Assembly (NCBI GenBank): GCA_945865705.1
Contig: CAMBEY010000044.1
Span: forward strand, 1 to 13,764
Length of the DNA stretch: 13,764 bases
Direction of reading: 5' to 3'
Source: Candidatus Sulfopaludibacter sp. SbA3
GTDB lineage: Bacteria > Acidobacteriota > Terriglobia > 2-12-FULL-54-10
The translations under genes were made by a program, and so were the position numbers. Below the pieces are notes generated by a model. That model did not search any database, had not been told where the DNA came from, and worked only from the letters and a program-made list of their open reading frames with translations. Each line of letters opens with the position of its first letter. Within the stretch, counting starts at the first letter, position 1. This document shows positions 6,164-12,349 of this stretch, in pieces.

Positions 6164-8155
6164 ATGAAACTTTTCATCTTCGTGAAGCTCCTGCTCGTGT
6201 TCGCGTGGACGCTGCTGCCGCTGACGGCGATGGCGCAGACCATCGAGTGGAGCCAGCAATTTGGCTCCTTCGAGAGCGATGAGGCTCTTGCCGTGGCCAC
6301 CGATGCGAGCGGCATCTATGCGGCTGGTTTCACGGGAGGGATTCTGCCGGACCTCGACAAGCTGGGCCGCAACGACGCCTTCATCCGCAAGTTCTCCGCC
6401 AACGGCAGCGTGCTGTGGACGCGCCAGTTCGGCACCGAGTATGACGACGAGGCCAGGGCCATTCTGGCCGTCGGCGGAGCGATTTTTGTGGCCGGGGACA
6501 TTGGCGTTCAGACACCACCGACAACCGAAATTGAAGCCGACAAGCGCGATGGTTTTATCAGCCGCTATGACCCCAGCGGCACGCTGGTATGGACGCGCAG
6601 AATTGCCTCGACTGTTGGTACCCCGAATAATGATCGCGCCAATGCGCTGGCCGTGGACGACACGGGCATCTACGTTGGCGGGTCAACCGCGGGAATTCTT
6701 CCCGGTCAGATACCCGTGGCGGGCTGGGACGGTTATCTGCGCAAGTATGATGCCGCAGGCACGCTGGTGTGGACGCGTCAATTCGGCACGAGTGGATTCG
6801 ACAATGTAGTCGCGGTCGCCGCTAACGCCACAGGAATCTTCGTGCTGGGTGAAACGGATTCCGCATTTTCAGAAAGCACTTTCGCTGGCGGAATCTATGA
6901 TGTGTTTTTGCGAAAGTATGATGCCGCAGGCAATCTGCTCTGGGCGCGCCAGTTCGGCACGGACGGCAATGAATTTCCCGCTGCCGCCGCTGCCGATGCG
7001 ACGGGGCTTTACATTAGCGGAGCCACCAGTGGCCGTCTACCCGAGCAGAATAGTGCGCCCGGCTACGATGCTTTCGCGCGCCGTTATGACAACGGCGGAA
7101 ATATCGTCTGGACGCGCCAGTTCAGCGCTACGCGCGACGTGCTGGCCACCGGGCTTTCGCTTGATGCCGCCTCGATTTACATCGTCGGCAATGTGTTCGG
7201 CACCTTGCCCGGACAGTCTGGAGGCGGTGGCGCAAACGAGGACGTCTTTGCGCGCAAATACGATCTGAACGGCAATGCGATTTGGACGCGCCAGTTTGGC
7301 AGCGACGGGACTGATGTGGCCTCGGGATCGGCGCTAGGCCTCGGCGGCCTTGGTGGATTGTTCATCGTCGGCGGCACGCCGCGCGTGCTGCTCAGCCCGG
7401 AGCCTGACGGCGGATTCCGCGATGCGCTGCTCACGCGAATGGCGCCGGGCACGCCCACCGCGCCCGTGGTGTTCTCCGGCGCGGTCGTCAACGGAGCGAG
7501 CTTTCGCGGCGGCGCGCCGGTGTCGCCGGGCAGCATCGCCACCGTCTTCGGATTAAATCTTGCTGGCAGCAGCTCCGGTTCGTTGGTAGTGCAGATGAAC
7601 AGCATCACCGCCCCGGTCTATGCCGCCACCGCTACCCAGATTAACTTCCAGGTTCCCTGGGAGCTGGCCGGATTAGCACAGGCGGAGTTGAAAATAACCA
7701 TTGCCGGCGTGGCCAGCAATACCATTCAGGTTCCTTTGGCTGCCTCACAGCCAGCCATCTTCACGGCAAATTCGACCGGGGCGGGGCAGGCCGTGGCGGT
7801 CATCGCCAACACCTCGTCGCTGGCCGCGCCAGCGGGAGTATTCGCCGGGTCGCGCCCCGCCGGGCGCGGCGAGTTCATCACAATTTATGCAACGGGACTG
7901 GGTCCGGTCAGCAACCGGCCTCCAACGGGCGTGCCAGCGCCGGCCAGCCCGCTCTCGCCCATTACCACGTTGATTGCCGTGACCATCGGGGGCATTTCCG
8001 CGCCGGTAAACTTCGCAGGACTCGCGCCGGGATTCTTCGGGCTGTATCAGATCAACGCCCAGATTCCGTCGAGCTTGCCTCCGGCCGATGCGGTCCCGGT
8101 GACCGTCAGTGTTGGCGGCACGTTATCGAACACGACGACCATTGCCGTGCGCTGA
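6164..8155 (+). CDS. Secreted seven-repeat (SBBP-type) beta-propeller protein with Solibacter-type C-terminal domain
   Basis: A 663-residue exported protein. The ATG at 6164 starts a clear signal peptide (KLFIFVKLLLVFAWTLLPLTAMAQ, cleaved at AMA). A TTG seven codons earlier is in frame but unnecessary. Residues of about 25-425 hold seven repeats of roughly 55-60 residues, each opening with a W-x-R-Q-F-G-like strand (IEWSQQFG, LWTRQFG, VWTRRIA, VWTRQFG, LWARQFG, VWTRQFS, IWTRQFG). Each continues as A-x-x-x-x-G-I-Y-x-x-G-x-T and then D-x-F-x-R-K-Y-D-x-x-G. Seven copies fit a single seven-bladed propeller. The last ~230 residues (GAVVNGASFRGGAPVSPGSI, then YAATATQINFQVPWEL, YATGLGPV and PGFFGLYQINAQIP) match the Solibacter-type C-terminal domain TIGR03437 as I remember it. 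The function is unknown; a cell-surface or secreted binding role is an inference. Confidence 0.85.
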   Translation: MKLFIFVKLLLVFAWTLLPLTAMAQTIEWSQQFGSFESDEALAVATDASGIYAAGFTGGILPDLDKLGRNDAFIRKFSANGSVLWTRQFGTEYDDEARAILAVGGAIFVAGDIGVQTPPTTEIEADKRDGFISRYDPSGTLVWTRRIASTVGTPNNDRANALAVDDTGIYVGGSTAGILPGQIPVAGWDGYLRKYDAAGTLVWTRQFGTSGFDNVVAVAANATGIFVLGETDSAFSESTFAGGIYDVFLRKYDAAGNLLWARQFGTDGNEFPAAAAADATGLYISGATSGRLPEQNSAPGYDAFARRYDNGGNIVWTRQFSATRDVLATGLSLDAASIYIVGNVFGTLPGQSGGGGANEDVFARKYDLNGNAIWTRQFGSDGTDVASGSALGLGGLGGLFIVGGTPRVLLSPEPDGGFRDALLTRMAPGTPTAPVVFSGAVVNGASFRGGAPVSPGSIATVFGLNLAGSSSGSLVVQMNSITAPVYAATATQINFQVPWELAGLAQAELKITIAGVASNTIQVPLAASQPAIFTANSTGAGQAVAVIANTSSLAAPAGVFAGSRPAGRGEFITIYATGLGPVSNRPPTGVPAPASPLSPITTLIAVTIGGISAPVNFAGLAPGFFGLYQINAQIPSSLPPADAVPVTVSVGGTLSNTTTIAVR

Positions 8156-8248
8156 TGACGGTTCGAATAATCGTATAGGGCGTGCAGCCTCAGGGCATGT
8201 ATCGGAATCCAACTCTTTGTCTGAGCTCTAGCGCTACGGAGGAAATCG

Positions 8249-9400
8249 ATGCGACTGGCAATTCATGAAGTTATTCGCGGGACGGCCTTGGCGGCAGCAT
8301 GGGTATTCATGGCTCCTTGCATTGTGCTGGGCATGGTGCTGGGACAGACTCCCGCAGCGGCTCCCGTGGCAGCAGCCACGGAGGCTTGGCGTGAAGCTCC
8401 GCCTGTCTCCACGGGCATTGAGGTTGGCAAGAAGATTCCGGCCTTCAGCGTGCCGGATCAGACGGGCAAGCTGCGCGACTTCAAATCCATTGTGGGACCG
8501 AACGGCGCAATGATCGTCTTCCAGCGCTCGGTTGATTGGTGACCATACTGCAAGACGCAGCTGGTCGAGCTGCAAAAATATTCAGATGAAGTGAAGAAGC
8601 GCGGGCTGGGCATCGTCATTTTCACCTATGACACCTTGCCCATCGTGCAGGACTTCGCCCGCCGTCAGAAGATTTCCCTACCCGTGCTGGCCGACGAGAA
8701 GTCGAGCGCCATCCGCGCCTTCGGCGTACTCAACACCGCCGTGCCCGCGGGGCACATGTGGGCGGGCGTGCCATATCCAGGGACGTTCATCGTGGATGCC
8801 CAGGGCGTGGTGAAGTCGAAGTACTTCGAGGACCGCTATCAGGACCGCTACTCCACTCCCACCATATTGCTCAAGGAATTTGGGTCGGTGGCGGGAACCA
8901 AGGAAACCGTGGTGAAGACGGATTATCTTGAGATGCGCTACTACCCCACCAGCGATACCGCGCGCCCCAACCTGCGCCTGACGCTGGTCGCCGACTTCGT
9001 GCTGCCGCCGAAGATGCACGTCTACACGCCGGAAGTGAAAAACTACATTCCTATCAAATGGGAACTCGAAGCCTCGGCGAACTACGTTGCTAAGGACGTG
9101 GGCTATCCCAAAGGGAAGTTGCTCATGCTTCCCGCCATCAATGAGATTGTTCCCGTGTACGAAGGCAAGTTCCGCCTGACGCAGGACATTGTGCTGGCGT
9201 CGGAGACGATCCTGAAGCCCATTCTGGATGGTGATAGAACGCTGAAGGTTCGCGGTAAGATGCGCTATCAGGCCTGCGACGATCAGATTTGCTATCTGCC
9301 CCAGACCGCGCCCATTGAGTTCACTTTCAAGCTGGAGCCGCTCGACCGCGACCGCGTCCCGGCGCCGATCCAGCACCAGCCGGCAGCTCCCGCCAAGTAA
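8249..9400 (+). CDS. Exported selenocysteine-containing redoxin (UxxC) fused to a DsbD-alpha-like domain; in-frame TGA at 8540-8542 read as Sec
   Basis: The start ATG at 8249 is preceded by GGAGG at 8238-8242. Frame 2 is open from 8249 to 9400 except for one TGA at 8540-8542 (residue 98); reading through gives 383 residues. An N-terminal signal peptide (hydrophobic about 12-32) is followed by a thioredoxin-fold redoxin domain, about 55-215. The segment before the TGA is FQRSVDW and the codons right after it read PYCKTQLVELQKY, so the active site is W97-U98-P-Y-C101, where relatives have WCPxC. P177-G-T-F is the cis-proline region. Residues of about 225-370 resemble the DsbD N-terminal (alpha) domain, with YQACDDQICYLP supplying C343 and C348. 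The likely role is thiol/selenol redox chemistry in the periplasm. The only in-frame start after the TGA is a GTG at 8591, beyond the conserved PYCKTQLVELQ. A nonsense mutation or a sequencing error at a Cys codon is the alternative. Confidence 0.82.
8543..8574 (+). promoter_or_regulatory. Candidate bacterial SECIS element downstream of the in-frame TGA
   Basis: GCAGCT (8557-8562) and AGCTGC (8568-8573) form a perfect 6-bp stem closing a five-base loop GGTCG (8563-8567). The stem starts 14 bases after the TGA, and the first loop G is 23 bases from the T of the TGA. From memory, the E. coli fdhF element has a GGUC loop closed by GCA/UGC at nearly the same distance. Such a hairpin would be bound by SelB to direct selenocysteine insertion. 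The stem also encodes conserved residues (QLVEL), so some of the pairing could be forced by codons. Confidence 0.7.
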
Positions 9401-9447
9401 TTGTTCTGGTGGAAGTGAAGGAATGGTGCAGGCGAATGGGTGCAAAA

Positions 9448-9486
9448 ATGGGCGGGAGCCAAGTGGCCCCGCCCATTCGTTTTTTT
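9448..9486 (+). terminator. Strong intrinsic terminator, probably bidirectional
   Basis: ATGGGCGGG (9448-9456) pairs perfectly with CCCGCCCAT (9468-9476). An inner GCC/GGC adds three more pairs after a bulged A. A run of seven T (9480-9486) follows on the plus strand and ends the selenoprotein transcript. On the minus strand, five T (plus-strand A at 9444-9448, the last within the stem) follow the same hairpin, so it can also end the convergent solute-binding protein gene. Confidence 0.85.
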
Positions 9487-9491
9487 AGGTT

Positions 9492-10526
9492 TTACTTGTA
9501 TAGGTTGTCGATGAAGCCGCTCTGGTCGAGTTCCTTCATGAAGGTGTCGTCGTAGAAGTCTTCGGCCTTGAAGCGGCGCATGGCCGCGCCGTCGTAGAGC
9601 TTCATGGCGTTCTTGATGCCGTCAACGGACGGATACGGTTTTCGTGGCATTTCCTTCGCGCCGTTGTAGATGACCTGCTGCTGCTCGCGGTCTTTGAAGT
9701 CGTAATACTTGGCCACGGCGCGGAAGGCCACTTCCTTGTCCTTCTTCATCATGGAAATAGCTTCGGTAAGCGCCTTCAGATAGGCGATCACGGCGGGCTT
9801 GTTGGCGTGCGCCCAGGACTTCGACGCCCACACGCCGTTGCAGGGGATCGGCTCGTTCCACTTGCGCATGTCCACGTCTTCGAGCGGTTTATAGCCCGCC
9901 TTCATGGCCATGGCCAGGGGGACTTCATAGGCGATCAGCGCATCCACCCAGCGCTTCTGCAGCGGCGTTACGCTGTAGTTGCCTTCGAGAATGGCCATGT
10001 CCTGCACCGGGTCCCAGCCCATGTGCTTGGCCACCACCAGCGCGACCGTGCCGGTGCAGGCCGACAGGCCGGAGATGGCGAAGCGCTTGCCCTTCAAGTC
10101 CTCAAGGCGTTTGAACTCCGGCTGCGCGACGATGTCCCAGTGGACGATGTCGTCGGTGGTGGCGATGATCACGCGGTCGTTCGGCTCGGACGAAATTGCT
10201 TTGTCCCACATGCCGGGCGCGCCGCCGCCCACGGAGAAATTGGGACCGACGACCGCGTCGCGCACGCTCTTGGGCACTTGATCGGGCACGCCGTGAACTT
10301 TCGCCGCGTTGGCGCTGAACGGCGTCATCACCACTTCCAGTCCGTGTTTGGCGTAAAGACCTTCGTTCTCAGCAATGATAAAAGGAATCTTGTTGATGGA
10401 GACATCGCTCAAGCTGGCGGTGACGCGCATTTTCGCCGGCGCCTGTGCCCGCAGCGGCAATTGATAAATTGAACACATGATCAATGCGAGGCTAGCCATG
10501 CCCCGGAGGGAATACCGAATCTTCAT
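9492..10526 (-). CDS. ABC transporter solute-binding protein (NMT1/SsuA/TauA-like)
   Basis: A 344-residue exported periplasmic binding protein. AGGAG (plus-strand 10533-10537) lies six bases before the ATG. The signal peptide covers about 1-28 (SLRGMASLALIMCSIYQLPLRAQA). The mature protein follows the family plan: an opening strand with an IPFIIAENEGLYAKHGLEV segment typical of NMT1/THI5- and SsuA-type binding proteins, a GGGAPGMWDKAI loop, then LEDLKGKRFAISGLSACTGTVALVVAKHMGWDP, where the ligand-contacting loop is expected, and a WVDALIAYEVPLAMAMKAGY segment. Related proteins bind sulfonates, taurine, nitrate or thiamine precursors; the ligand here cannot be read from the sequence. No permease or ATPase gene adjoins it. 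Upstream on the same strand is a 246-base spacer, downstream a strong terminator, so it looks monocistronic. Confidence 0.88.
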   Translation of the reverse strand: MKIRYSLRGMASLALIMCSIYQLPLRAQAPAKMRVTASLSDVSINKIPFIIAENEGLYAKHGLEVVMTPFSANAAKVHGVPDQVPKSVRDAVVGPNFSVGGGAPGMWDKAISSEPNDRVIIATTDDIVHWDIVAQPEFKRLEDLKGKRFAISGLSACTGTVALVVAKHMGWDPVQDMAILEGNYSVTPLQKRWVDALIAYEVPLAMAMKAGYKPLEDVDMRKWNEPIPCNGVWASKSWAHANKPAVIAYLKALTEAISMMKKDKEVAFRAVAKYYDFKDREQQQVIYNGAKEMPRKPYPSVDGIKNAMKLYDGAAMRRFKAEDFYDDTFMKELDQSGFIDNLYK

Positions 10527-10773
10527 TTCTTGCTCCTGTCCTGAATCATTATTGGGAGATCGCGGGGAAAGTAGCCTTTCACCCGCACGTAGTCCAGATT
10601 ACGCTTGCGGCTCATCAAGCGCAATAGGGAACTCCACCGGTGCGTGATGATCCAGAGCAATGGGCGCAACAAATTGGAGGCGGGAGCAAGGGGGCGAAAG
10701 CAATCAAGTGGAGGTCCGCAGCGGTTAGTCGCGGAATGGATTACGGCCAATTTAGCTCCAGCACTGGTGGCAA

Positions 10774-11004
10774 TCAGGCAGCAGTTGGGATTTGGCCAGG
10801 TACTCCTGCTTTGAGCGCGACGTGCCGGCGCGGCAGTGGTTTCATCAGTTCCCAGCTATAGGGAATCTCTCTGCCGCAGTCGAGGCACGCAATGTAAGTG
10901 CGGTGCGCGGACCCGTTGATCGTCGCAGACACTTTGCGCGCGTGATCCGGCAGTGTGATTGGAAACGTGGTGTTCTTGTGCGAACAATCAAACCAGAGGC
11001 GCAT
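10774..11004 (-). CDS. Small CxxC protein, probable zinc binder
   Basis: A 76-residue protein beginning MRLWFDCSHKNTTFPITL and containing TYIACLDCGREIPYSWELM. C7 and H9 in the CSHK segment together with C40 and C43 could make a metal site. I recall similar small proteins with the same opening and a TY-x-x-CLDCG core from Acidobacteria, but know no function. GGGAGGG (plus-strand 11013-11019) fits the ATG at 11004 with eight to nine bases of spacing; an ATG at 11010 would be too close to it. The frame is open further upstream to 11049, but those residues precede the ribosome-binding site. No signal peptide or membrane segment is seen. It is probably its own transcription unit. Confidence 0.65.
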   Translation of the reverse strand: MRLWFDCSHKNTTFPITLPDHARKVSATINGSAHRTYIACLDCGREIPYSWELMKPLPRRHVALKAGVPGQIPTAA

Positions 11005-11190
11005 AATCATTTCCCTCCCATCATGCTTGCTGATTCGAGTCTGATTCAACTGAATTGATACGGGAATGGATCAAAGGACCTTATTTGTAAATAGGACGTA
11101 CTAGGCTAGTTTGGCGGCGGGATGGTATTGGGAGGTTTTGGCGCGGAGTTGGTGCGGGCTGGCTTTAGGAAGGAATGAGAATGAGAATGA

Positions 11191-11220
11191 GGCGGGAGCT
11201 TCGGATACGAAACTCCCGCC
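11191..11220 (-). terminator. Hairpin downstream of the ferredoxin gene, possible terminator
   Basis: GGCGGGAG (11191-11198) pairs with CTCCCGCC (11213-11220), and TTCG/CGAA extends the stem after one mismatch, closing a GATA loop. It lies 56 bases after the ferredoxin stop on the minus strand. The tract that follows there is T-rich but mixed (repeats of TCATTC), not a clean T run, so termination is plausible rather than clear. Confidence 0.45.
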
Positions 11221-11276
11221 AATTATTAGAGAGGAAACGCACACCCTATACGAGCAGCGAAGTAAACCTCGCCAAC

Positions 11277-11537
11277 TTACTTTGCGAAGTACTGGGCGTT
11301 CAGCTCGGTGAAGTGCTTCCACTTCTCGGGCAGTTCGTCCAGCGCGAAGATGGCCGTCACCGGGCATACCGGGACGCATGCGCCACAGTCGATGCACTCA
11401 GCCGGATCAATGTATAGCTGAGTGGCCTCAGCGTGGCCGGGTGCGTCCTTCTTCGGATGAATGCAGTCCACCGGACAGGCGTCCACACATGCCGTGTCTT
11501 TAGTTCCAATACAAGGTTCAGCGATTACGTATGCCAT
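11277..11537 (-). CDS. Seven-iron ferredoxin ([3Fe-4S][4Fe-4S]), Thermus type
   Basis: An 86-residue cytoplasmic electron carrier. The ATG at 11537 has GAGGGAG just upstream; the longer open frame adds 34 residues without ferredoxin character. The first cluster region is C9-x7-C17-x3-C21-P, the second C48-x2-C51-x2-C54-x3-C58-P, and C25 in PVDC completes the second cluster. The missing cysteine between C9 and C17 (CIGTKDTAC) is the pattern of seven-iron ferredoxins such as that of Thermus thermophilus, where one cluster is 3Fe-4S. The tail (ELPEKWKHFTELNAQYF) matches the C-terminal helix of that group. Length is typical. Its redox partner is not evident from the neighbours, and it appears to be transcribed alone. 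Confidence 0.92.
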   Translation of the reverse strand: MAYVIAEPCIGTKDTACVDACPVDCIHPKKDAPGHAEATQLYIDPAECIDCGACVPVCPVTAIFALDELPEKWKHFTELNAQYFAK

Positions 11538-11718
11538 ATTCTCCCTCGATGCTGCGGGCTTGTTGGCCCGTTTTGTTTGAAGTGATCTTGCGACTGCTCC
11601 AGTGTCTTTGGATCGTGGCAGACCGCGCCCCGTTCGCAACCACAGCTAATCAGAATACAAGATTTTCAGGGAAGGAAACAATAGGATTGGAGCTAAAAAG
11701 TTACAAGGGATAAAAAAA

Positions 11719-11740
11719 CTGGGGGATGTCTATCCCCCAG
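11719..11740 (-). terminator. Intrinsic terminator overlapping the stop codon of the 102-residue gene
   Basis: CTGGGGGAT and ATCCCCCAG (11719-11727 and 11732-11740) form a perfect 9-bp stem with a four-base loop. On the minus strand it is followed by seven T (plus-strand A at 11712-11718). The TAG stop of the upstream gene lies at 11730-11732, mostly within the loop, so the last codons form the stem. Confidence 0.88.
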
Positions 11741-12038
11741 AGGCCTTCTTTAGCGCTAGCACCATGCGCAGAATGCGCAGTTGATCGGCGGGCGGAAAAT
11801 CGCGGATGCGTTCCTTGCCCTCAAATACCAGTACGCCTAGCGAGCGTCCGAGCGCCGGGTAGCGGCGGATCAGGTCCTCGACGCGCTCATCCACAGACAC
11901 GGCCACGCCTTGGCTATGCAGCGACGCGGCAGGGACTTTGCTCTTCCGGCCATGACTGCGCGGGATGGCGGTTACCTTGCGGCCTCGTGCATCAGGTTTA
12001 CCCCGTGCTTCAGTTTTACTGCGTGCGGCAGTTCGCAT
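11730..12038 (-). CDS. Small protein with basic N-terminal tail, unknown function
   Basis: A 102-residue protein I do not recognise. The ATG at 12038 is preceded by AAGGA (plus-strand tcctt at 12048-12052) nine bases away; the frame continues to a TTG at 12086 with no ribosome-binding site. Residues of about 1-50 are rich in Lys, Arg, Ser and Ala (RTAARSKTEARGKPDARGRK, then SHGRKSKVP) and probably disordered. The second half looks folded and helical: VSVDERVEDLIRRYPALGRSLGVLVF, then FPPADQLRILRMVLALKKASGG. The VDERVEDLIRRYPALGRSL stretch loosely resembles a DUF1858-like motif (a T-V-x-E-L-x-x-x-Y-P pattern), without strong conviction. The basic tail could contact nucleic acid. It ends in a classical terminator and so forms its own unit, divergent from serS. 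Confidence 0.65.
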   Translation of the reverse strand: MRTAARSKTEARGKPDARGRKVTAIPRSHGRKSKVPAASLHSQGVAVSVDERVEDLIRRYPALGRSLGVLVFEGKERIRDFPPADQLRILRMVLALKKASGG

Positions 12039-12349
12039 TTTTGTACATCCTTCCTCGAACCCTCCGGCGTCTTGCTTACTCGCCAATTCTGCCGACGGGG
12101 CGGAGCGAACATTCTACAGTTCTGCTACTATGTAGTGGATGAGCCACAGCTTAACTCGGTTGCATGCAATGTGGCACATCCTCAGCAACAGCAAAAGAGA
12201 AGAGTATACCACAGGTGTGGGACATTGTACTTTGTTCCTTTGTTATTAATGAGTTGGAATGCTGCAGAAGGTGCTTCTGGCCGAGTTTGGGCCCATTACC
12301 CAATTTGCCCGTAAACCTTAAAAGTTGCCGTGCGCGGAGTGCGTAGCCC
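12039..12349. other. Divergent intergenic region between the 102-residue gene and serS
   Basis: This 311-base spacer holds both promoters but no convincing hexamer pair. An AT-rich patch around 12226-12250 (ttgtactttgttcctttgttattaat) is the best place for the serS promoter. Near serS, TTGGG/CCCAA (12287-12291 and 12299-12303) and GTTTGGGC/GCCC-gt-AAAC (12285-12292 and 12307-12316) are alternative hairpins sharing the same 5' arm. Short open frames here have no ribosome-binding site and no recognisable protein features. No tRNA or T-box motif was found. Confidence 0.4.

Noticed and set aside
8160..8185. GGTTCGAAT resembling a tRNA T-arm
   Set aside because: The flanking bases do not form the T stem, and no acceptor, D or anticodon arms can be built around it.
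8591..9400. Separate 269-residue gene starting at GTG 8591
   Set aside because: It has no ribosome-binding site and starts inside the redoxin domain. The codons between the TGA and 8591 continue the conserved protein in the same frame, so it is the 3' part of the 8249-9400 gene.
9807..10472. Long plus-strand open frame opposite the solute-binding protein gene
   Set aside because: Unlikely composition (His/Arg/Gly/Val-rich, no motifs), and the opposite strand encodes a clear binding protein with signal peptide.
10523..10750. Minus-strand frame of 75 residues whose stop overlaps the solute-binding protein start (ATGA)
   Set aside because: It starts at TTG without a ribosome-binding site, has no recognisable protein features, and the binding-protein gene has its own good ribosome-binding site.
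11172..11190. Three tandem GAATGA hexamers
   Set aside because: Too short and too few copies to count as a meaningful repeat; it only contributes to the T-rich tract after the ferredoxin hairpin.
12164..12346. Possible 60-residue leader peptide before serS
   Set aside because: No ribosome-binding site, no serine-codon run and no protein-like composition.
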